Assembly: GCA_026120185.1 (NCBI GenBank)
Contig: JANUWF010001101.1
Coordinates: forward strand, 2,976,001 to 3,040,000
Reading direction: 5' to 3'
Source: Voacanga thouarsii
Lineage: Eukaryota > Streptophyta > Magnoliopsida > Gentianales > Apocynaceae
Length of the DNA stretch: 64,000 nucleotides
The translations under genes were made by a program, and so were the position numbers. Every line of letters begins with the position of its first letter. Positions within the stretch are counted from its first letter, which is position 1. Below are positions 11,908-22,298 of the stretch, piece after piece. A model generated the notes under the pieces. That model saw only the letters and a list, made by a program, of their open reading frames with translations. It was not told where the DNA came from and did no database searches.

Positions 11908-13110
11908 TGGTAAACAATTCAAAGCAGTAGCAAGTGTACTAGATCTCGTTTATAGTAACATGATCGTCCTATAGAGATTAGAAATTAAAATTTCTTCCAA
12001 TGAAATTAATTCTAACTTGAATTAAAAGAAAACAAAGATTCCAATGATTGTTGTTTATTTGAACTAAATTGAAATAACTAAACTAGAACTTTCTTTGGAT
12101 AAAGATTGTAATGAGATTATCTAAGGCGCATGAATTCACTAGATTAACTGTTATATCATCAAATCGATTTGTTAATTTAGAGTGTACTTTATCAGTCAAT
12201 GAACATCCAGAATTAACAAATATCCTTTTTTAAGGTGTATTAATACTATTCCTTCAAATAACCTAACTATATTTCTATGTTGAATTCAATTCAAAGGAAC
12301 GCATTCAAAAATATGACATTATAATGATCGCACAAACTATGCAAATATATTTCTATTTCACATATAATTTGTGGTTTGATTACCTGTCCTAATTAGCTAA
12401 GTCATCTTTCAAATTTTTCTAGTTAATGACAAATTAATATGAATAGTGATCATGCATTCAATTGCTTCAAGTACAATAATAAGACAAAGACTTAGTAAAC
12501 CCTTCAAATAATAGAATAAAAAAGATAATATAACAATCAATACTAGCTACATCACGGCCTTAGAATAATAAATTAATGCATAATTGAAGAGGAATTCAAG
12601 AATAAATCAAAAGAGAAGATATGTAAAACATCATAGTGTCCTAATAAAATCTCCAACTTTGTCCACAACTAGCCTCCAATATAAGTCCAACACTGGAAAA
12701 CCCTCTCAAAATTACAACAAAAAATCCAAAGAAAAATAATGCCTAAATTTAATATAAAGGACAGGAACAAAAGTCTTCCCTGGTTGTTGAACTCCCCAAA
12801 GATCCCTCTCATTAGGCTTTTATACTATTTGCCTCATTGAACCGGACTAAACCCTTGTTGGAATCTATTGGAGAGTTCAATCCGGCCCCTGATTGATAAA
12901 TCCAACTCATGAATATACTCTCCTATTAGTGTGAACTTTTGTAATTCATTCTTCAATCCTTCAACTTGTACATTTTTCGTTTGAGTCCTTGGAAATACCA
13001 AATAAATACACAAGCGAGTAAATTGTCCAAATAAAGCTCATAGTGCATTAAATTATAACACAATTTATCTAAAAACTACCCCATATATTAAATGCAATAA
13101 CACTACATCA
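11908..13110 (-). mobile_element. 3' LTR of Athila-like element
   Basis: The plus strand begins TGGTAAACAATTC and ends AACACTACATCA, so on the element strand it starts TGATGTAGTG and ends TTACCA. It aligns throughout with 20493-21704, sharing AGATCTCGTTTATAGTAACA and a later CCCTTGTTGGAATC-type block. It is 1203 bp against 1212 bp for the partner. Confidence 0.85.
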
Positions 13111-15680
13111 AACTCCCTCACACTTAAATGTTTGTTTGTCCCCAAGCAAAAAATACAGGTTTTAATCAAAATGTCAATATACAAAGGCTTCAAGAACATA
13201 CCTCAAATGCTTCTGTTGTTCAATGCCAATAACATAAATGCCTAAGTACTTCTTATAACAAATGCATGACTTGTGTTAGTGATATAGTGACTAGTAGTGC
13301 AAAATAAATACCCAATAGTGTTCTCAAGTCATTTGAAGAGTAGAGTGCAAATAAAATATACATTCCATAAGCTTACTCCTTATACCCTCTGTCTACTAAT
13401 TAAGTTATATCGTGATTCCATTTAGATTAAGTAGGATTTTCGCACTTGTAATATAAGGCTAGGGAGTTGGGCTACAATCGAAAGATATAAGATAAAAAGT
13501 ACAAAGAGAAGAGAGTTTGCAAAAAATAGGTAATATCAAAACATAGCGAAGACTCTAATCCTTTGCTTGCATGTTGAGCAATCCAATTCCTAAATTCTCA
13601 TACCATGATCAAAATGCATGTTAAGCAATTTTTGTATCCTCACCATTATAATTGTTGCAACAATCATCAACACTGTGAAAATTCAGTACCAGGACTGGCC
13701 TTACAACCAGCCTAGATCAACTAACTGTGCTCTTCTTCTTGTGTTGTCTCTCTTTCTCTTTTTTTTTTTTTTCAATGAAATGCTGTTTTTTTTTTTTAGC
13801 ATTTTTTCAGCACTTACACAAGGTTCACTGGATACCCTACATACTTTCAAAAGGATTTCCAACTCTAATTCCACACATAGCACTTAAGTTTGGCCCCTAA
13901 AATGATATTAATCAAGGAAAACAAATGGGTATCAACCAAATCTCAAAAAAAATAACATGGAAACAAATTATGGTACTCCCTTGAGATCTTTCTACTTAAA
14001 GTTGTAATGTTCCTTCACAAACTTGTACCTTTATCCCAAGGAGCAATAAAAGAATTGGAGTATAAATCAAGCCCTCACAAGGAGATAATAGGTCAACATA
14101 TTCACTAGTTCATGAAAGAATTGAATACATTTAAGCACAAAAGGGCACTAGGAATAATTCACAAAGTAATCTTGAAAGGCTCAAACTGTCCAAAAAAGGC
14201 TTGTGACCATCGTTTCTAAGCAAAATCATGAATGCCTTCTTATTTCGTCTCAAGGGATATTCAAGTAAGTTCTAGAAGCATCAATAAAAATTTTCAAGAA
14301 AATCTGACTTAAGAATAATGTAAAGCAATTGACAAGCACTACAATGGTAAATAGTACATAAAAAAAGTCATACAAAAGTTATAAGAAATATAGAATACAT
14401 GCTTTATCAACCAGATCAAAGATATGCACTAAGATAGTCTTAAATCCATTTAAAAAAGGCGTAGGATAAAGGAAAGGGTATGGTCACCTAATGCATGCGT
14501 CACCATTTCAAAAGATAGCTCTAAAATCACCAAATAGAAAAAATTAAAGCACAAAGTATGGAATACCTCCCCCACACTTAGAGCTAGCAGTGTCCTCAAT
14601 GATAGCATCAGAAGCACAAGTACTACTATTTTCACCAATGTCTGAATATTAGCACAATGTATATAAGTTTAGGAATTAGCAAGAATAATGGAAAAGCAAA
14701 AGAAGCACAAATCCACCAGCCTGTGCATGTATTGAGCACAAAGTACACCCCACAACAGCATTTTCAAATGTAGGAAATGTGTTTTTTTTTTCTTTTGTCA
14801 AAATAAAATTAACAATATCAAATAATGTCAAGAATGACCAATGGAGAGAATGCACCTGCATTTGACGAAATGTAAGAAGAATAGTCATGGCTGCAATTAG
14901 TGGCCTTGCATTGTGCACCAACAATTTTGAAGAAAAATCTATGCCAAGACTACATTTGATCTGATGGAGAAAACCAGCTGGTTGTCTTAAATGTCCCTTG
15001 AATTTAGTGCCTGATTGGATTTAGCTACCACCAGAAGGGGCTCATGAGATGAATCCCTCGCTAGATTGAGGTCTATCCAATTTGGCACCTGATTAAACTA
15101 GGTCAGAATTGTGCCTAGATGAACTTGGCGCCTGATTTAGCTCGCGTCGGGATTCACACACCAAATTAGCTTAAATCAGGCACTGGAAAGTTTCTATTTG
15201 GGGAGTTTTGTTATGGTGGCTCAAGTGGCCTGGAAACCGGCACCTAAATAGAGATACAGGTGTGAATACAGCTGACCAAGCTCATTCCTGCGCCAGATTG
15301 AGCTCAATGTAATTCCAACACCGAAATCAACTCGGGTGAATCCCCAGGCCTGATTTGGTGAATTTCAGTGCTGGAAACTATATGGTTGGTCTTCCTCTGC
15401 TATGACACTGACATGGAATTGGTTCCAGCATAGGATTTCACACCTCATGCCTGTCTGAATTTGCGCAAGAAGTCCAGCACCGGATTTAATTTGTTCAGGC
15501 ACAAGAAAATGTCTGTCTACACATGGCATAAATGGGTGAGAGCAAGTTTAAACCAACTTCAACTCCGGATTACTGTCCTACAAGGAATCTAGTGCCGTGC
15601 TGGAATTATTTAGGTGCTGGAATTCTTCTACCTTCTGACTTATAGGTTTCCACTGTGTGACCGCCTAACTGAATTGAATT
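13111..15680 (-). other. Non-coding 3' region of Athila-like element
   Basis: About 2.6 kb lies between the integrase remnant and the 3' LTR. The part next to the LTR (13111-13130) reads on the element strand as GTGTGAGGGAGTT, a polypurine-like tract. Poly-T runs occur near 13760 and 13785, and a cluster of short repeated motifs lies at 15000-15520. Athila elements can carry an envelope-like frame in this position, but I see none here; the small frames at 14450-14924 have no recognisable features. Confidence 0.55.
15000..15520. repeat. Cluster of GCCTGATTT-like motifs
   Basis: About eight imperfect copies of a G(T/C)GCCTGATT(T)-AGCT motif occur in both orientations. Examples are near 15009, 15085, 15128, 15175 (as AAATCAGGCACTGG), 15291 (GCGCCAGATTGAGCTC), 15347 and 15477. 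Spacing is irregular (roughly 40-80 bp). The cluster is richer in GC than its surroundings. Confidence 0.55.
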
Positions 15681-15859
15681 ACAAGAAAGAAAATAAGGAG
15701 AAGTAAAAGAAAAACAATAATATAGAAAGACGAGCATGGAAAACACAAATTACAGTATTGGCTTCTCACGTGAAGTCATAGAACGTGTAGTAGGCTGCAA
15801 ACCAAGAAAGAACAACTTTTCTTATAGAGTAGTGCCATCCACTTTTTATTTGACGACAC

Positions 15860-16234
15860 CTAATCTGTGCATTTCCAATGAAATGTGTGGAGATTATAGC
15901 TCACTTTATCATAATCAAAATCTTCACCAAAATAGTGTTCTTTATCGTGATGCCATTTGATTCTTTCCGTGTAGAAACGAACATTCTCATAGGCTTCCAT
16001 ATGAAGTTTCCCTAACTTTTCATATTGATGCCCTTTATAGGAAGGATTAGGCAGTCTTGCATAAATGTATATGACACATTCTTTTGTAGCTTCATTTGTC
16101 TCTAATTTCTCACTACTTTTCTGCAAACATAACTCTAAAAGATCATTAGAGGTGTTTTCCTTTGCACGTTCTTCAACAGTAGGAGAAATAGGATCAATGA
16201 AATAACAAGAATTATTTTCTATAGGATATTTCAT
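15860..16234 (-). pseudogene. Athila-like pol remnant: post-protease segment joined to integrase tail
   Basis: A 124-codon frame begins MKYPIENNSCYFIDPI, the segment that normally follows the protease in Athila polyproteins. From about residue 65 it resembles the integrase C-terminal region: KLGKLHMEAYENVRFYTERI followed by HHDK. In a full element more than 600 codons of RT, RNase H and integrase core lie between these parts, so an internal deletion has joined them in frame. The frame is open and lies just downstream of the protease frame on the element strand. The fusion is inferred from family architecture and needs an alignment. Confidence 0.6.
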
Positions 16235-16294
16235 AGCCTTATAAACATCAAAAGTGACCTCTTCTTCATGAACTCTAAGGATGACCTTACCTTA

Positions 16295-16753
16295 TTATAC
16301 ATCTATCAAGGTTCGACCTGTAGCTAGGAAAGGTCTTCCTAAGATAATAGGTATTTCCCTATCTTCTTCCATATCCACAACAACAAAGTTAACAGAAAAT
16401 ATAAATTTATCCACTTTCACCAATACATCTTTAATTATAACCCATGGACAAAGTATAGTCCTATCTGCTAATTGCAAAACCATGTTAGTTGGTTTGACCT
16501 CATCAAGATCTAGTTTGTTGAAGATAGATAAAGGCATTAAGTTTATACTTGAACCTAAATCACACAATGCCTTATTAAATTGCAATGGCCAAATAAAACA
16601 AGGAATAGTAAAACTCCTTGGATCTTTCATTTTCTGAGACATCTTCCTATGTAGAATAGCAGAGCACTCTTCAGTTAACATTACCGTTTCATGATTGTCG
16701 AGCTTGCACTTGTGAGTTAGGATGTCCTTCAAGAACTTGGCATACCTTGGCAT
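16295..16753 (-). CDS. Athila-like aspartic protease (retropepsin) domain
   Basis: It matures the Gag-Pol polyprotein. The 152-codon open frame starts MPRYAKFLKDILTHKCKL and contains LTEECSAIL, SFTIPCFI, then ALCDLGSSINLMP, which is the active-site region. In Athila-type proteases the catalytic triad appears as DLG(A/S)S, so the catalytic Asp is present. It continues with LADRTILCPWVIIKDVLVKV and ends IPIILGRPFLATGRTLIDV, the flap-to-ILG part of the fold. The domain is complete and uninterrupted, unlike the broken gag upstream. It is part of a polyprotein, not a separate gene. Confidence 0.85.
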   Translation of the reverse strand: MPRYAKFLKDILTHKCKLDNHETVMLTEECSAILHRKMSQKMKDPRSFTIPCFIWPLQFNKALCDLGSSINLMPLSIFNKLDLDEVKPTNMVLQLADRTILCPWVIIKDVLVKVDKFIFSVNFVVVDMEEDREIPIILGRPFLATGRTLIDV

Positions 16754-17210
16754 TTGCTCCAGTGCTTCTGCAAAAGGAATGTTAATATGTAATTTCTTAA
16801 AAATTTCAAGAAACTCAGAAAATTGTTTTTCTACATTTTAGTTTTTTAGTCTTTAAAGAAATGGAATTAGAGAAACATAAGGTTTAGGAGGCGTATAAAG
16901 TTTAAAGTCTCCCTTTTTAGAATCATCATCTTCTAATATGTTTACTAATTCCCATGCCTTACTTTCCTGTGACTCTTCTTTCTTTTTCTCTACTTATTGA
17001 AGTTGTTTTCCTCTACGAAGAGTCACGGCATAGAGCTACTCTCTAGGATTTTGCTCTATGTTACTAGGCAGTTTTCCTTGAGCTTTCTCCTTCATTGCAT
17101 CTGCAAATTGACCCATTTGAACTTTTAAATTATGGATGGAAGCTTGATTAGTCTTAGCCACTTGATCAATCTTTGCTTCTAGCTTAGAGAGGTATTGTAT
17201 AATAGCCTCC

Positions 17211-18418
17211 TCAAACTATGGCTTCCTTTCTAGAGTAGTTGTGTTTACTGTGGGGGGTGTGCTTGTACCTGCTGGAATGATGCCCTATTTTGTTAAAATC
17301 CCGGAGGTGCTCCTTACCTTTGGGTATTTTGATCTCTTTGGACAAAGTTCGGATGATTCCTTCATCCAGGATTGTATGTGTTCGAGAAGGGGTCATTTCT
17401 CTGGGATGGTCCTTGCCATTGAGCTCCTATATAATTGGCTTCCTCTAGCATAAAGGGGTGGTCCCCTGCATTTATATAGAAATTAGTAGTGTGCCCTTGC
17501 ATTCCACACAGTGCACATACCTCTCTATTACTACAGCTTTCTAGAGTCATCAAATGGCTAACTTGGTCAGTTAGCTCTGCTAGTTTTGAAGTAATATCGG
17601 GTTGACTGTTGATTTTATGAACTGCAGCTCTTCTACCTCTCACTGCCTTTTATTAAGAATTTTTCGCTAAATTCTCTTAGACACTTTGCAACTCTAGAGC
17701 ATTCTTATCTCCTGGATATCCACCTGCAGCAGTATCTACTAAAGTCTGGCACATAAGAATTAGTCCTGTATAAAAAAACTGAGTAATCAACAAAAAAGAG
17801 AAACCATGGTGAGGATACTTTTCAATAACAATTTAAAACTATCTCATACTTCATGAAATGCCACTCATTCCCTTTGCGTAAATAAACTAATCCTGCTTCT
17901 ATAATCCATAGTCTTCTGAGATGGGTAATATTTGAACATGAATGTCTCATAGACTTTATCCAAAGTGCTCATGAATCCTTCAGGTAAACCTAGTAGCTAT
18001 TGTCTAGCATCATCCTTTAAAAATATGGAAAACATTTGAGCCTAAGTACCTCTTTGGATAGATTGTTCAAGGGGAATGTTTGCACTGTACTGTAGAATTC
18101 TCGCAGAAATCCCAAGGCATCCTTAGCTCCCAATTCATTAAAAGTTGGAAGTGGATAAAGATGGAAGTTTTTTAGGTCATAGTTCCTTGCAGATGATGCT
18201 CTGAAAACAAAACAGAAGCCATGCATACTATAAAACCAAACAGAGAAACAACAGACACAACGCAGTAAAGGCAAAAAAAAATAAAAAATGATAATAATAA
18301 TACTTTTGCATGTCTTTGGTCTATTTGGCTGAGAAGAAGAGGTGCGAACCACTAGACTGGCTTCTTGTCTTGACGACTCTGGTTGAAAACCAGCAATCCT
18401 TCGACTCTTCCTTGTCAT
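17211..18418 (-). pseudogene. Athila-like gag, broken
   Basis: Gag forms the particle and packages RNA. The likely start is the ATG at 18418 (MTRKSRRIAGFQPE), 45 bp after the nested LTR ends. The capsid region is recognisable in ARNYDLKNFHLYPLPTFNE and LREFYSTVQ. The middle is in mixed frames. 17643-17362 carries a long open segment with CALCGMQGHTTNFY, a zinc-knuckle pattern C-x2-C-x4-H-x4 in which the fourth ligand is Tyr instead of Cys, followed by EEANYIGAQ and NDPFSNTYNPG, typical of Athila gag ends. Stops and frameshifts make it non-functional. Confidence 0.8.
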
Positions 18419-18463
18419 GAATGCAAAATCTTTACTTCTCTCAATATTCCACCGCCCAATCTG

Positions 18464-20105
18464 TGTTGGTGAAACAATTTAGATAATGAATAGCACTTCT
18501 TGATCATTTGCTATTCATTAGCAATCAAGAAAACATAAAGGAAGAACTGAACCAGAAAGAGAAGAGAGAAGAAAGGAAAAACTTCAGAGAATTTTTTCCT
18601 TCGTGCGTTTTTTTTTTCAACAAAGGCTTATAGCTTATTCACTATATCATATAACCAAAACACCGGGGTTTTGATATTTCAAAACTCCTAGAGGCTGTCA
18701 ACAGAAGAGGTTTGGTTAAGCATTAACTCTTTGTTCCGTGAATCAAAATAACCCTTTAGTTCAGGCTATTGGATCAAAATTAATTTATTATTTTCTTTAG
18801 ACCCAATGAGCCCAAAATAATAGCCATTAATTATTTATTTCCTGGGTCTATTAAAATAACTTAATAAATAATTAATGAGCACAAATAGACTAAAATAATT
18901 ATTTAAGTTTTTATTAACTAGTTTAAGCTTAAGTTAATTTTTTTAATTATTCAATTTGGGCTTAGGTCCTGAATAATTAATTAACCAGTTAAATTAGATA
19001 ATAAAATTAATTTCTCTCGTTCTTTTATTCTATTCTAGTTCAAAAAATAAATTAGACTTCCTGAATAAAATAAAATCCTTTTTATTGTGACTATTTCCTC
19101 AACCTAAAATAATTAGGACTTACGGGCTATTTCAAGGATTAAAAAGATACATCGTCTTGGCTACTAAAATGACCAAAATGCTCTTGCTATATAAATAGTT
19201 CTATTTTGTATTTTAAATATTTTTTAATATCACCATAAGAAAATATTGATCCCAAAGACAATGCTGCTTTAGCTATGTCTTCGACCTATAGGTTAAATAA
19301 CTAAAATACCCCTCTACATACTATCGTGCATTTAGAGAGGAAAGAATATACTAACACCTCTCTAAAAGATATCTACCATCCTTGGGCTTCTAGTCCAATG
19401 ATTCATAACTTCTTGGAATGTTTTCACTTTCCAAGGGAGCTACTTTAAAGCCAATATCCAAGTTATGTTCTCCAAGGCCATGAATAATTAGATTATTCGG
19501 ACAACCACAAAGGGCAATATAGTGTATAAATTATCTTGTACAAGTCTATCTTGACTAACTACTTACATATACCTAACATACAAGTATATTAGTCCATCTA
19601 GAGAACCTCAATTATACTATATCAAAAAACACGCTTTTAGCTTCGTCAGACCATTAACTCATACGCAAGCTGTAGAGTACAAGTCCATATTGTTGTAGTA
19701 ATAGTCTAGGTTTCTATCACATAGTATTTTTAGAAACCACTACTACAGGCCATGTTCTACATATTTGAAAAATTGTATTATGAAATGAGAAGACTACTCA
19801 TTGGCTAAAGGTAAGTCATTCCCTATCTAAAATTTATAACACAATAATTTTCCCATGATGAGATTCTCATTCTCATCATCTGGCTAAGAATAGTAGTTTA
19901 TGTATTAAGTATCCCATGGTCCATACATTACTATGAAAGACCTCCATTCACATGAACCATTTACTTAAACACAATGAGTCTTTTTCAATAAAATCGTGTA
20001 CAAATATAAAGAAGATTTCACAAATAATTTCTGAAAAAAATATTTTTATTAATATAAGTCAAAATTATATTAGAAACCTAATCTAAGAGGGTATATATCC
20101 CAACA
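18464..20105 (-). mobile_element. Angela-like LTR copy 3, both ends present
   Basis: The plus strand begins TGTTGGTGAAAC and ends GTATATATCCCAACA, so on its own strand it starts TGTTGGGATATATACCC as in Angela-type copia LTRs. It is 1642 bp and homologous to copies 1 and 2 over the block GGCTACTAAAATGACCAAAA at 19159 and others. It lies in the leader of the Athila-like element just before its gag. Flanks are ATCTG and ACAGC, not a clear 5-bp duplication, so it may be a recombined solo LTR. No copia internal domain accompanies it. Confidence 0.75.
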
Positions 20106-20468
20106 ACAGCATTGTCTAGCATAATACATGATGGGTTGGTAGTAATGGTGGGCATCTGTAAATCCCTTAGTTAAGGATGGGCTTGGTTATTAGCTCCCAA
20201 GGGAGCCAGTGGTTGTAACTAGTTATCTAGCCTGTCATCATGTGCTTGATTCCCTCCATTATTGGCCATTGCTTTAGCCCTCCGATTAGCTCAATTTTGC
20301 TTGCAAGTACGCTCAATTTCAAGATCAAATGGTATTAAGTCCACAATACGGTTTCTAGATATGCAATACTGAACAATTGATCCACACAATGCACACTTGA
20401 GAGAATAAGAGCAAAATTAGAAATCAAATCAGAATTATAATCAAAAGAAGAAATTTTTAATTTACTAG

Positions 20469-20492
20469 TCCTCGGCAACAGCGCCGAAAATT
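20469..20492 (-). other. Primer-binding site, tRNA-Asp type
   Basis: On the minus strand the 5' LTR end is followed by TTTTCGGCGCTGTTGCCGAGG, a close variant of the TTTGGCGCCGTTGCCGGGG site used by Athila and related gypsy elements. This confirms orientation and lineage. Confidence 0.75.
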
Positions 20493-21704
20493 TGGTAACC
20501 AACTCGGAGCACTAGCAAGTGTATTAGATCTCGTTTATAGTAACAAGGTCGTCCTATAGAGATTAGAAATTAAAATTCATTCAAATGAAATTAATTCTAA
20601 TTTGAATTAAACAAAAACAAAGATTCCAATGATTGTTGTTTATTAGAACTAAATTAAAATAACTAAACAAGCATTTTTTTTTTTTTTTGGTAAAGATTGT
20701 AATGAGATGATCTAAGGCACATGAATTCACTAGATTAACTCTTATATCATCAAATCGATTCATTATTTTAGAGTGCACTTTATCAGTCAATCAATATCCA
20801 GAATTAACTGATATTCTTTTTTAAGGTGTATTAATTCTATTCCTTCAAATAACCCAACTATATTTTTATGCTGAATTCAATTCAAATGAATGCATTCAAG
20901 TACATAACATTATAATAATCACACAAACCATGCAAATTTATTTCTATTTTACATGTAATTTATGGTCTAATTACATGTTCTAATTAACTAAGTCATATTT
21001 CAAATTTTTCTAATTAATGATAAATCAATATGAATGGTGACTAGGCATTCAATTACTTCAATTACAATAATCTGACAACGACTTAGTAAACCCTTCAAAT
21101 AATGGAATCAAAAAGATAATATAACAATCAATACTAGCTACATCATGGCCTTAGAATAATAGTTTAATGCATAATTGAAGAGGAATTCAAGAACAAATCC
21201 AAAAAGAGAAGGTATGAGAAAATATCACAGTGTGCTAATAAAATCTCTAACTTTGTCCATAAGGAGCCTATGATATGCATCAAACACTGGAAAACCCTCT
21301 CAAAATTACAACAAAAAATCCAAAGAAAAATAATTCCTAAATCTAAATGTAAAAGAAAAGAACAAAAGCCTTTTCTGGTTGTTGAACTCCCCAAAATCCC
21401 TCTCCTTCGGCTTTTATACTTTTCTCCTCATTGAACCGGACTGAAACCCTTGTTAGAATCCGTTGGAGAGTTCAATCTAGTCCTTGATTGATGAACCGGC
21501 CCAAGAATGCACTCTCCTATTAGTGTGAACTTTTGTAATTCACTCTTCAATCCTTTAACTTGTACGTTTTTTGCTTGAGTCCCTGGAAATACCAAATAAA
21601 TACACAAGAGAGTAAATTATCCAATTAAAGCTCATATTGTATTAAAATATAACACAATTGGTCTAAAAAATACCTCATATATTCAATGTAATAACACTAC
21701 ATCA
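20493..21704 (-). mobile_element. 5' LTR of Athila-like element
   Basis: Partner of 11908-13110. It begins TGGTAACCAACTCGG on the plus strand and ends AACACTACATCA. Next to it are the primer-binding site on one side and the AAATT flank on the other. A poly-T run at 20670 and scattered substitutions separate the two copies, indicating an old insertion. Confidence 0.85.
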
Positions 21705-21709
21705 AAATT

Positions 21710-22176
21710 CTATCGTATAAATTTGTTTTAATTAACTAAAGGCATACACCCAACGTACAAGGTTATTGGCCTTGCGCTAAAACCTCACCCATCATGCATC
21801 AAAGTTTACAAGTCTAGCTTCACCAAACAACTAACTTATACTCAAGTCTTATGGTACTCGTCCACATAGTAGCTGTGATAAACTAATCTTTATTTATCTT
21901 GGCACTTTTATAAAGATAATTATCACATGGTCCAGTAATACATATTTCAAATATGCTTACACTCTTAGCGTGAGTAGACTACTCACTGGTCAAACATAAA
22001 CTATTCCTCATTTAGAAATTATAGTGTAATGATCTAAACCTTGATAAAGTGTCTAGCTTTTTCAATCAATTAAGAATAATTTTTCACTTAAGTGTTAGTA
22101 GCCCATAACCAACACTTTACTGTGAAAGCACGATCCAATCATGTAGATTACTTACTAACACACTTAGACCTTAATG

Positions 22177-22212
<36 letters not shown>

Positions 22213-22298
22213 AGCAAACAAATATTAATGCATGAAATATTTTTATTAATTTCTAAAATACAGAAATACATGGTCTATTTTGGACATATATTCCAATA
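21710..22298 (-). mobile_element. Angela-like LTR copy 2, right part
   Basis: It continues the LTR interrupted at 11902: CATACACCCAACGTACAAGG matches CATACCCAACGTGCAAG in copy 1 (3556). It ends at 22298 as ATATTCCAATA, a mutated form of the ATCCCAACA terminus. Beyond it lies gypsy gag/protease sequence, so copy 2 interrupts that element. Confidence 0.65.
22179..22206. repeat. (CA)n microsatellite
   Basis: About 14 uninterrupted CA units, within Angela-like LTR copy 2 about 90 bp from its terminus. Confidence 0.95.

Larger units (their letters stand above)
11903..21709 (-). mobile_element. Athila-like Ty3/gypsy element, pol-deleted, with nested LTR
   Basis: Two LTRs (11908-13110 and 20493-21704) are near-identical in layout. 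They are flanked by AAACT (11903-11907) and AAATT (21705-21709), a 4-of-5 match to a target duplication. On the minus strand the order is 5' LTR, tRNA-Asp-type primer site, gag, protease, a short integrase-tail remnant, a long non-coding 3' part, purine tract and 3' LTR. Reverse transcriptase, RNase H and the integrase core are missing. An Angela-like LTR (18464-20105) sits between the primer site and gag. It is inserted in Angela-like LTR copy 2, whose halves resume on both sides. It is non-autonomous and old, since all frames are broken. Confidence 0.85.

Noticed and set aside
18464..20105. Clean solo LTR with target duplication
   Set aside because: Both termini are good but flanks ATCTG and ACAGC differ; origin by recombination cannot be excluded.
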